Part shown: positions 55,995 to 64,000 of the stretch, one piece after another
How positions within the stretch are numbered: position 1 is the stretch's first letter
Layout of the letters: every line of letters starts with the position of its first letter
Source: Clostridium thermobutyricum
GTDB lineage: Bacteria > Bacillota > Clostridia > Ch29
Assembly (NCBI GenBank): GCA_016842005.1
Contig: JAENYD010000001.1
Location: 166,754-230,753 of the forward strand
Direction of reading: 5' to 3'
Length of the DNA: 64,000 nt
The notes under the pieces: model-generated
What the model saw: only the letters and a program-made list of their open reading frames with translations
Database searches by the model: none
Told to the model about the DNA's origin: nothing
Position numbers and translations under genes: made by a program

Positions 55995-56668
55995 CACTAA
56001 TACCGAAAGAAAAGGCAAAAACAAGAATAGCTAAAAGAATAGCCCGGGATTTCAATCAAACCCGGGGTACAACCGTGATAAACCTGGGAGTGGGGATCCC
56101 CACAATGGTATCCAACTATGTAACCAATCCCAACGTGTTCATACAGGCAGAAAATGGTATGCTAGGCGTTGGTCCGATAGCTAAAGATCATGAAATTGAT
56201 GAGCAGCTGATTAATGCAGGCAGACAGCCTGTAACCGAAACCCCGGGATGTTGCTACTTCGACAGTTCCGTTTCCTTTGGCATGATCAGGGGAGGGCATA
56301 TAGATGCTACAGTTATAGGTGCTTTTGAAGTGGATGAGAAAGGTAATGTGGCAAACTGGATCATACCCAATGGCAAGCAGTTGGGAGTGGGTGGAGCGAT
56401 GGACCTTGTTACAGGGGCAAAAAAGGTCATTATTGCAATGATACATAATACCAAAGACGGTAAACCCAAAATTTTGCAAAAATGCACCCTTCCCATAACA
56501 GGATTTAGCGAAGTCGATATGGTTGTAACCGAACTGGGCGTTTTCTGTTTCGAATCCGGCCAATTGATTTTGAAAGAAATTGCTCCTGAAGTTACAGTGG
56601 AAACCTTAAAATCCTTAACTGAAGCAAAATTTGAAATAAGTAAGGATTTAACGCTAATGAACGTATAA
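55991..56668 (+). CDS. 3-oxoacid CoA-transferase, subunit B
   Basis: 225-residue beta subunit with the catalytic glutamate in IQAENGMLGVGP near 53, NLGVGIPTMVSNY near 32 and GGAMDLVTGAKKV near 135. With subunit A and the thiolase it links a 3-ketoacid to acetyl-CoA. The start codon lies in an ATGA overlap with subunit A. Confidence 0.94.
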   Translation: MTLIPKEKAKTRIAKRIARDFNQTRGTTVINLGVGIPTMVSNYVTNPNVFIQAENGMLGVGPIAKDHEIDEQLINAGRQPVTETPGCCYFDSSVSFGMIRGGHIDATVIGAFEVDEKGNVANWIIPNGKQLGVGGAMDLVTGAKKVIIAMIHNTKDGKPKILQKCTLPITGFSEVDMVVTELGVFCFESGQLILKEIAPEVTVETLKSLTEAKFEISKDLTLMNV

Positions 56669-56677
56669 ATACAAAAC

Positions 56678-56715
56678 CAGGGGGAAGGTATAGCTACTAC
56701 TAACCCTTCCCCCTG
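56678..56715. terminator. Bidirectional terminator between CoA-transferase and activator genes
   Basis: Perfect 11-bp arms CAGGGGGAAGG (56678-56688) and CCTTCCCCCTG (56705-56715) between convergent genes; the stem includes the last codons of the activator. Confidence 0.7.
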
Positions 56716-58748
56716 ATCATTTCAATACCCTTATCAGTTATGCAGCTTCCCTGTCTGGTTTTCCCTGTTCTCACCAGACCCATCTGTTCCAGCTTTTTCA
56801 GCCTTGACTTGACTTTAGCATCCGTCAGGTTTAGATTTTTTCCCCTGCTCAGTTCCGCAATCTTATTCCTGCCAATCATCCTTCCCGCTTTATTCGCTTT
56901 ATATATTTCATCAAGTATAAATTGAAATTCTTTGAAGCTGTTTTCGTTTGCAAGTATGCTGACCGTACCCGATACACCCCCCGATGTGTTTGCACTTCCT
57001 GTCAATCTGGGCGGAAGGTCTTCAACAGTAATTATTCTATTGTTGGATACAACAGTAAGATACTGTATCACGTTTTCCAGTTCCCTCACGTTGCCTGGCC
57101 AGTTATATTCTTTTAAAATGTTCATAACCTCTTCCGGTATTAAGATACTGCTGTTATACGCATCTATAATACTTCTTACAATCTCAGGTATATCCGTTTT
57201 TCTCTGCCGCAATGGCGGGATAGTAATGGGGAGAACGTTCAATCTATAATAGAGGTCTCTCCTAAACACCCCTTGCTCTACAAGATGTGATAAATCTTTA
57301 TTGGTTGCTGCTATGACCCGTACATCTATGGGAATAACTTTAGAGGCCCCCAGTCGCATAACCTCCCGTTCCTGCAGAACTCTCAACAGCCTTGACTGTA
57401 TTTTGCTAGGCGCATCGCCTATCTCGTCAAGAAAAATTGTGCCATTATGAGCCTGCTCAAATAACCCGGTTTTACCCCCTTTCAGTGCCCCTGTGAAAGC
57501 CCCTTCTTCATACCCAAACAACTCACTTTCTACTAAATTCTCGGGAATTGCTGCAAAATTTATTCCTATGAAAGGGCCGTCGCACCTACTGGAAGCATTG
57601 TGCATCGCCTGTGCGAAAAGTTCTTTTCCGGTTCCGCTTTCTCCGGTTATCAGCACTGTCAGGTCGGTTCCGGCAAATTTCTTTGCCCTTTCGACGGTCT
57701 TAGTGATGCTTATGCTTGTACCCCTTATGCTATCAAAAGTATATTTCGCCACATACCCTTTTTTATTCAATTTCCTTCTAACGTTTGCCTCAATCTTTTG
57801 GAGGGTAGAAACTTCATTAAGAGCACATATTCGTGATTTTCCTTTATTGTTCTTAATGTAAGTAATAGAACCCACTATTTTTTTGGATTTAACATCAAAA
57901 AGGGCCTCATATACGGGTGTCTCTTTCAGCATCAATCTGACGAACTCCGGATATTCCCGGAAAACCTCTGAATAATTCTTCCCTATCACATCTTCATATT
58001 TTAAATGGAACAAATCTTCGGATGCAGGATTAAATGCAGAAATACAATCATTTTCATCAATAGCTATTATGCTGTCCCTGATTTTATTGACTATAACTTC
58101 AAGGTTACGGCTTAGTTTTTCTGTGCTAAGTAAAAGATCAGCCACTTTATTCCCCGCCTGTATCATCAGTTGGATATGATATCTGGCAAAATTATCGATA
58201 TTTTTCAAATCCAGGTTCATGCACAGCAGTATTTCAAGAAATGTTGAAAACGAAATGGTACGTCTGCCCAGATCTATCTTATTCTTTACAGTTCCAGGGC
58301 AAAGATGAATATGTCCCGGGCTTATCGCTGTATCCACATCATCCAGGTTTATTTTTTGCCCCGGCCAATACGGAACATAATTCAGGTGATTTAACCCCAG
58401 TTCTCTAAGAGAGGTAATGGTTTCAATAGTTACTTCCTTGGGATGGTTTATTACAAGGGTTTTCTTATCCTTTGGCAAAACCATGACTTTCTCAAGATTT
58501 TGGCCGTTGATAATACGTTTAGCAGCAATTATCCGGCTTTCAGGATAGAACTTTTGTGCTTCCTCCCTCAGGAATTCACCTGAAATCAGAACTACAGGTG
58601 TAGTCCTGATTTCATTTACGCCTTCCTCAAAGTTTAACAGATTAATCTTTAACCTTTCATTGATATTGCATAGCAAGAGATTTTTAAGGAATACACCGTC
58701 CTTACTTGTCCAAGTTAAAATATCCAGCTCATTTTTCACGGCATCCAT
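56700..58748 (-). CDS. Sigma-54 activator with PrpR-like sensor and winged-helix C-terminus
   Basis: 682 residues. The N-terminal 190 resemble the PrpR_N sensor; a PAS domain at about 215-320 follows; the AAA+ module has GESGTGKELFAQAMH near 369, GAFTGALKGGKTGLFEQA near 416 and WPGNVRELENVI near 560. Instead of the usual Fis helix-turn-helix, the C-terminus (about 615-682) reads as a winged helix (NKIAELSRG, DAKVKSRLKKLEQMGLVRTG). It faces the thiolase operon and likely controls it or the aminotransferase-TRAP operon. The effector is unknown. Confidence 0.88.
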   Translation of the reverse strand: MDAVKNELDILTWTSKDGVFLKNLLLCNINERLKINLLNFEEGVNEIRTTPVVLISGEFLREEAQKFYPESRIIAAKRIINGQNLEKVMVLPKDKKTLVINHPKEVTIETITSLRELGLNHLNYVPYWPGQKINLDDVDTAISPGHIHLCPGTVKNKIDLGRRTISFSTFLEILLCMNLDLKNIDNFARYHIQLMIQAGNKVADLLLSTEKLSRNLEVIVNKIRDSIIAIDENDCISAFNPASEDLFHLKYEDVIGKNYSEVFREYPEFVRLMLKETPVYEALFDVKSKKIVGSITYIKNNKGKSRICALNEVSTLQKIEANVRRKLNKKGYVAKYTFDSIRGTSISITKTVERAKKFAGTDLTVLITGESGTGKELFAQAMHNASSRCDGPFIGINFAAIPENLVESELFGYEEGAFTGALKGGKTGLFEQAHNGTIFLDEIGDAPSKIQSRLLRVLQEREVMRLGASKVIPIDVRVIAATNKDLSHLVEQGVFRRDLYYRLNVLPITIPPLRQRKTDIPEIVRSIIDAYNSSILIPEEVMNILKEYNWPGNVRELENVIQYLTVVSNNRIITVEDLPPRLTGSANTSGGVSGTVSILANENSFKEFQFILDEIYKANKAGRMIGRNKIAELSRGKNLNLTDAKVKSRLKKLEQMGLVRTGKTRQGSCITDKGIEMIRGKG

Positions 58749-58885
58749 AATATTTCATCCAATCCATTGAGAAATCACTAAAAAGCCGACCTTTCGCATT
58801 ATTATTATAATTCTACATAGCACTCTTTAATCCTTTAAATATTACAGGATGATTATCCAGATCTGCCTTGATGAGAGTGGTATTA

Positions 58886-58923
58886 AAAAGAGTACTGGAA
58901 CCTTTTAATTCCAGTACTCTTTT
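58886..58923. terminator. Terminator of groEL
   Basis: AAAAGAGTACTGGAA (58886-58900) pairs with TTCCAGTACTCTTTT (58909-58923); the minus strand ends in TTTTTAA. It lies directly after the groEL stop and may also serve the plus strand. Confidence 0.85.
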
Positions 58924-58925
58924 AT

Positions 58926-60578
<1,653 letters not shown>

Positions 60579-60595
60579 TTAATATTTGCTTTCAG

Positions 60596-60880
60596 CTACT
60601 CCACTATAGCCAGTACATCACTCTGTCTGAGAATCAGGTATTCCTCGTCATCCATCTTGATTTCAGTGCCCGCATATTTGGAATAGATTACTCTGTCTCC
60701 CACTTTTACCTCCAGAGGCACTTTTTTGCCTTCAACCATTTCTCCGCTTCCCACTGCCAGCACTTCCCCCTCCTGGGGTTTTTCCTTGGCAGTATCCGGC
60801 AGTACTATACCGCTTTTTGTAGTTTCCTTTTTCTCCAGAACCTTCACTATGATTCTGTCGCCCAGAGGCTTGATGTTCAT
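60596..60880 (-). CDS. groES: Co-chaperonin GroES
   Basis: 94-residue lid of the GroEL chamber: [27 protein letters not shown] with the mobile loop, and [17 protein letters not shown]. Start at 60880 with AAGGAGGG before it; the longer frame is leader sequence. Thirty-five bp before groEL. Confidence 0.97.
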   Translation of the reverse strand: MNIKPLGDRIIVKVLEKKETTKSGIVLPDTAKEKPQEGEVLAVGSGEMVEGKKVPLEVKVGDRVIYSKYAGTEIKMDDEEYLILRQSDVLAIVE

Positions 60881-60927
60881 ATGTAACCCTCCTTGTTTAT
60901 AGATATTAATTTCTATCAGATTGACTA

Positions 60928-60954
60928 TTAGCACTCACTTAAGGTGAGTGCTAA
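60928..60954 (-). promoter_or_regulatory. CIRCE element (HrcA operator)
   Basis: Exact inverted repeat TTAGCACTC, nine bases, GAGTGCTAA, 48 bp upstream of groES. This is the HrcA operator, so groESL is induced by heat or protein damage. hrcA itself is not in the window. Confidence 0.97.
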
Positions 60955-60967
60955 TCACATTTAATAT

Positions 60968-60973
60968 ATTATA
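60968..60973 (-). promoter_or_regulatory. -10 box of the groESL promoter
   Basis: TATAAT on the minus strand, just upstream of CIRCE so that CIRCE covers the transcription start. A TTTGAT 16 bases upstream is a possible -35. Confidence 0.6.
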
Positions 60974-61157
60974 GGATGACGGTAAAGTAATCAAATTCAT
61001 TTATCGCCGATATAATGGTATTATTGGTTAATATATCTGTTTATTTTAAGTTATAGCCGTATTCCTCTATTTATTCGCTCATATAGCCATATTTTTATGG
61101 ATTCTCCCTTCCCTACCTGACGGGATGAAGCGGTCCCGCTTTTTAGCCTCGCCACCG

Positions 61158-62075
61158 TCATTTCAGGCTCCTTCCCATCATGTCCCTTGCATAATAAAAA
61201 AGATACTGCTGGGCGAATCCCGCCAGTTCCCCGAACCTGGTCCCCGCGAACTCCCGGATGCCTTCAGGTGAACAGCCTTTCCTCAGGTAGAAATACTCCA
61301 TAACCCTCCTCACCCATACATCTACAGGGAATGCATCATATTTTCCCATGGAGAAAAGGAGGATACAGTCGGCTACTTTGGGACCCACCCCCCGGAACCG
61401 CATCAGGTATTCCCGGGCCCTTTCGGTATCCAGATGCTCAACGGCATATATATCCATATCCCCTCGGGCTATAATCCTGGCGGCCTCTGCTATATACCTG
61501 CCCCTGAACCCGCAGCCACATTCCCGTATATCCTTTTCATCCAGTACCGCAAGGTCCTCGGGGCACGGAAATCCATAACAGGTCCCTCCGTCTGTCTCCA
61601 TTGCCTTTCCAAAACAGCTGCACAGCCTTTCAATGGTATTCTTGATGCGGGGAATGTTATTGTTGGCGGAAATAATAAAGGAGACAAGGGTTTCCCATGG
61701 ATCCTGTCTTAAAATCCTTATACCATGACCGAACTCCACAGCCTTCGCCAGTACCGGGTCCCGGGACAACCGTCTTTTTATCTCCCCATAATCCCTCTTC
61801 AAGTCAAAGTAATCCATCCATATCTTTTCAAAATCCCCCATGTCTGCCCCTGCAAACAAGACATCCTTTCCCGTCATTCTTATTTCCAGCATCCTGCCCA
61901 TGGCCACTCCCCTGTAATCTCCGTTCCCCAGGCGGTTCCACCGGAAACACTGCCCGCATTCAAAGATATGCCGGGGTTCAAAGTCACTGACATTTCTCAA
62001 CAGTATCCCTTCACCGGTTTTAATGTAATCCACTTTTATTCCTCCGTTTTCTGTGCCTCTGTACTGGCTCATCAA
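61158..62075 (-). CDS. ogg: OGG1-type 8-oxoguanine DNA glycosylase
   Basis: 305-residue glycosylase/lyase. The N-terminal FECGQCFRWNR near 40 is the OGG_N domain of clostridial OGG1-like enzymes. The helix-hairpin-helix GPD region holds RFRGVGPKVADCILLFSMGK near 228 with the catalytic Lys, and PVDVWVRRV near 255 with the catalytic Asp. It removes 8-oxoguanine. Single gene; a short CGGGA/TCCCG hairpin follows at 61111-61130. Confidence 0.9.
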   Translation of the reverse strand: MMSQYRGTENGGIKVDYIKTGEGILLRNVSDFEPRHIFECGQCFRWNRLGNGDYRGVAMGRMLEIRMTGKDVLFAGADMGDFEKIWMDYFDLKRDYGEIKRRLSRDPVLAKAVEFGHGIRILRQDPWETLVSFIISANNNIPRIKNTIERLCSCFGKAMETDGGTCYGFPCPEDLAVLDEKDIRECGCGFRGRYIAEAARIIARGDMDIYAVEHLDTERAREYLMRFRGVGPKVADCILLFSMGKYDAFPVDVWVRRVMEYFYLRKGCSPEGIREFAGTRFGELAGFAQQYLFYYARDMMGRSLK

Positions 62076-62125
62076 CTGGCTCAGCTATAGATAGTCAAAA
62101 ATAAAGTCACATTTACTCCGCCCTG

Positions 62126-63151
62126 CTAGTCGGGCAGCTTCATGTCCCCCGCCTTTATCCAGTTCCGCTTTCTCATAAATTCGGATATTATTAAGGTAAC
62201 AACCGCAGGCGCCAGAATGTGCAGGAACACAATCTTCGTCAGAACAGACACACTGCTCCCCATGACAGCAACGGTGCCGAACTGTCCTACCAGGCCGCTG
62301 GTTCCCATACCTGCTCCGATAGGATTATTCTGCATTTTGAAAAGGGTTGTGGCAAAAGGCCCCAGGACAGCTGAAGCAAGGGTAGGCGGTATCCATATCA
62401 GGGGATTCCTTACTATATTGGGCACCTGGAGCATGGAAGTACCAAGCCCCTGGGATACCAGTCCTCCCCACCCGTTTTCCCGATAGCTGGCCACTGCGAA
62501 ACCTATCATTTGAGCAGAGCATCCTACTGTTGCAGCACCTGCCGCCAGTCCTCCCAGCTGGAGCATTATGGCAAGGGCTGCACTGCTTATAGGCAGGGTA
62601 AGTATCATGCCCATAATGACCGAAACCAGTATGCCCATGGGTATAGGATGTAATTCGGTGGCCCACATTATCCATTTTCCAAGTCCGGTCATGATGGCGG
62701 CTATTCCCGGACCAACGGCCACCCCCGCCAATACTCCCGTGATTATGGTGGTTGCAGGGGTCACCAGTATATCCACTTTGGTCTCTTTGGATACCAGTTT
62801 GCCGAATTCCGCCCCTATGACAGCCGCTACAAAGGCGCCGGCAGGACCACCCAGTTGATTCCCCGCCAACCCCGTTATTGTGGAAGCAAAAACCACCAGG
62901 GGCGGCGCCTGAAGTCCGAAGGCAATGGCCACTGCAATGGCAGGGCCTGTCATTTCCCTTGCCAGGGGATATACGGTTTCATATAAAAAGGGTATGTTCA
63001 GGTTTTCTCCTATGACTTTTAATATCAGTCCGATTATAAGCGATGCAAACAACCCCTGGGCCATAGCCCCTAAAGCCTGTATACCATATCGTTGCAGCGA
63101 TATTTCAATATTTTTTCTTTTCAGGATGTTTTCTTTATTCTTCTTTTCCAT
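62126..63151 (-). CDS. PTS IIC-type membrane protein (PTS_EIIC_2 family)
   Basis: 341-residue polytopic membrane protein with about nine helices: GPAIAVAIAFGLQAPPLVVFAS, GNQLGGPAGAFVAAVIGAEFGK, a central ELHPIPMGILVSVIMGM, and QNNPIGAGMGTSGLVGQ. It matches the stand-alone IIC family (DUF-like) found without partner IIA or IIB genes. None is adjacent here, so sugar phosphorylation is uncertain. AAGGAGGGG lies before the ATG. Confidence 0.85.
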   Translation of the reverse strand: MEKKNKENILKRKNIEISLQRYGIQALGAMAQGLFASLIIGLILKVIGENLNIPFLYETVYPLAREMTGPAIAVAIAFGLQAPPLVVFASTITGLAGNQLGGPAGAFVAAVIGAEFGKLVSKETKVDILVTPATTIITGVLAGVAVGPGIAAIMTGLGKWIMWATELHPIPMGILVSVIMGMILTLPISSAALAIMLQLGGLAAGAATVGCSAQMIGFAVASYRENGWGGLVSQGLGTSMLQVPNIVRNPLIWIPPTLASAVLGPFATTLFKMQNNPIGAGMGTSGLVGQFGTVAVMGSSVSVLTKIVFLHILAPAVVTLIISEFMRKRNWIKAGDMKLPD

Positions 63152-63260
63152 CCCAAACCCCTCCTTGTATAAAAAAATTCAGGCAGCCCTGAGGGAGAAC
63201 AATGCTGCACGGGTGTATATACACCTGTAATGTCATATAATATAATAACATTTCCCGGGG

Positions 63261-63301
63261 AAAAATAAAAGGCGGACCTAACAGGTCCGCCTTTTATTTT
63301 T
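63261..63301. terminator. Terminator of glutamate dehydrogenase
   Basis: Nineteen-bp perfect arms AAAAATAAAAGGCGGACCT (63261-63279) and its complement (63283-63301) around AAC, flanked by A and T tracts on each side. It ends the gdh transcript 15 bp after the stop. Confidence 0.92.
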
Positions 63302-63315
63302 CCCCGTTTACCGGA

Positions 63316-64000
63316 TTATACAATACCCTGAGCCATCATGGCCTCGGCAACCTTCAGGAAACCGGCAATATTGGCACCGGCAACATAGTTCCCTTCCATA
63401 CCGTATTCTTTTGCTGTATCTCTCATGGTATAGTATATGTTAACCATTATGTCCTTGAGTTTTGCATCCACTTCTTCAAAGGTCCAGGAATATCTCATAC
63501 TGTTCTGGGACATCTCAAGACCGGAAGTGGCAACTCCCCCAGCATTGGCAGCCTTTGCAGGAGCAAACAGTATTCCGCTGTTCTGGAATACTTCAATAGC
63601 CTCAAGGGTTGAAGGCATGTTGGCACCTTCAGCAACAGCCATTACGCCGTTCTTGACAAGCGTTTTCGCTTCTTCGCCGTTGATTTCGTTCTGAGTGGCG
63701 CAGGGCAGCGCGATATCGGCCTTGATTGACCAGATACCCCTGCAGCCTTCATGGTATTCTGCATTGGGATGATATTTAACGTATTCTTTAATTCTCTTTC
63801 TTTCTACTTCCTTAATCTGTTTTACAGTATCAAGCTTGATACCCTCCGCATCGTATATGTATCCGGAGGAATCGCTCAGGGCTACGACCTTTGCTCCCAG
63901 CTCCTGGGCCTTTTCGGTAGCATATATGGCAACATTACCGGAACCGGATATTAAAGTGACTTTGCCTTCAAAGCTGTGGCCGTGGTCTTTCAGCATTTCA
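63316..64000 (-). CDS. gdhA: Glutamate dehydrogenase, C-terminal part (cut by window edge)
   Basis: The last 227 codons of a hexameric GDH, open to the window edge. It covers the coenzyme domain: VTLISGSGNVAIYATEKAQELGAK near its start, ALSDSSGYIYDAEG, IALPCATQNEIN, AEGANMPST and a C-terminal GANIAGFLKVAEAMMAQG. Clostridial members use NAD or NADP to deaminate glutamate; the nucleotide choice is not decided here. The catalytic N-terminal domain lies beyond 64000. Confidence 0.95.
   Translation of the reverse strand, partial: EMLKDHGHSFEGKVTLISGSGNVAIYATEKAQELGAKVVALSDSSGYIYDAEGIKLDTVKQIKEVERKRIKEYVKYHPNAEYHEGCRGIWSIKADIALPCATQNEINGEEAKTLVKNGVMAVAEGANMPSTLEAIEVFQNSGILFAPAKAANAGGVATSGLEMSQNSMRYSWTFEEVDAKLKDIMVNIYYTMRDTAKEYGMEGNYVAGANIAGFLKVAEAMMAQGIV

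Overview
The window looks like chromosome from an anaerobic, amino-acid-fermenting, spore-forming member of the Clostridia (Firmicutes). This rests on: an arginine deiminase operon with an ornithine racemase; a proline racemase family gene; a clostridial-type glutamate dehydrogenase; a CotF-like coat protein; a two-subunit class I fumarase; a CIRCE-controlled groESL; Gram-positive Shine-Dalgarno sequences (AGGAGG type); and a pur operon with separate purS, purQ and small purL. Base composition is moderate over most of the window, with one clearly AT-richer island (about 25.8-36.0 kb). I cannot fix the genus from sequence alone. No rRNA, tRNA or CRISPR array was seen.

Layout. 0-8 kb (minus strand): arginine catabolism: arcA-arcB-arcC and a DDAH-like gene that runs off the left edge, preceded by an NhaC-type antiporter, ornithine racemase and a TrmB-type regulator. 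8-13.2 kb (minus): a UvrD/PcrA helicase that looks chimeric, a fossil fragment of the BREX gene brxL fused to its start, two D-2-hydroxyacid dehydrogenases and a YerC/TrpR-like repressor. 13.3-13.9 kb (plus): two small unknown proteins. 13.9-24.4 kb (minus): a ten-gene purine operon purE-C-S-Q-L-F-M-N-H-D with a clear sigma-A promoter and a palindrome inside its spacer. 24.6-25.7 kb (plus): a D-malate/tartrate-type dehydrogenase.

25.8-36.0 kb (plus) is an AT-rich accessory island. It holds an internally deleted IS1634-type element, a glycerol facilitator with a sigma-54 promoter, a 479-bp element with 18-bp perfect inverted repeats, dihydroxyacetone kinase (dhaK, dhaL, dhaM), dedicated PTS Enzyme I and HPr, and a sigma-54 activator whose N-terminus is itself an HPr-like domain. 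It ends in a truncated, frameshifted TRAP permease. Glycerol or dihydroxyacetone would enter, be phosphorylated by DhaKL with phosphate passed EI-HPr-DhaM, and the activator could read the phosphorylation state through its own HPr domain.

36-44 kb (minus): proline racemase family protein, archaeal-type phosphoglycerate mutase, a membrane GGDEF protein, a remnant of an integrated element with a toxin-antitoxin pair at the 3' end of guaA, then guaA and guaB. 44-47.9 kb: three small plus-strand proteins (two spore-coat-like), then malic enzyme and fumarase (minus). 48.3-58.7 kb: a TAXI TRAP transporter operon with a class III aminotransferase (minus), divergent from thiolase and CoA-transferase genes (plus), which end against a PrpR-like sigma-54 activator (minus). 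58.9-64 kb (minus): groESL, an OGG1-like DNA glycosylase, a PTS IIC-type membrane protein, and the C-terminal part of glutamate dehydrogenase, cut by the right edge.
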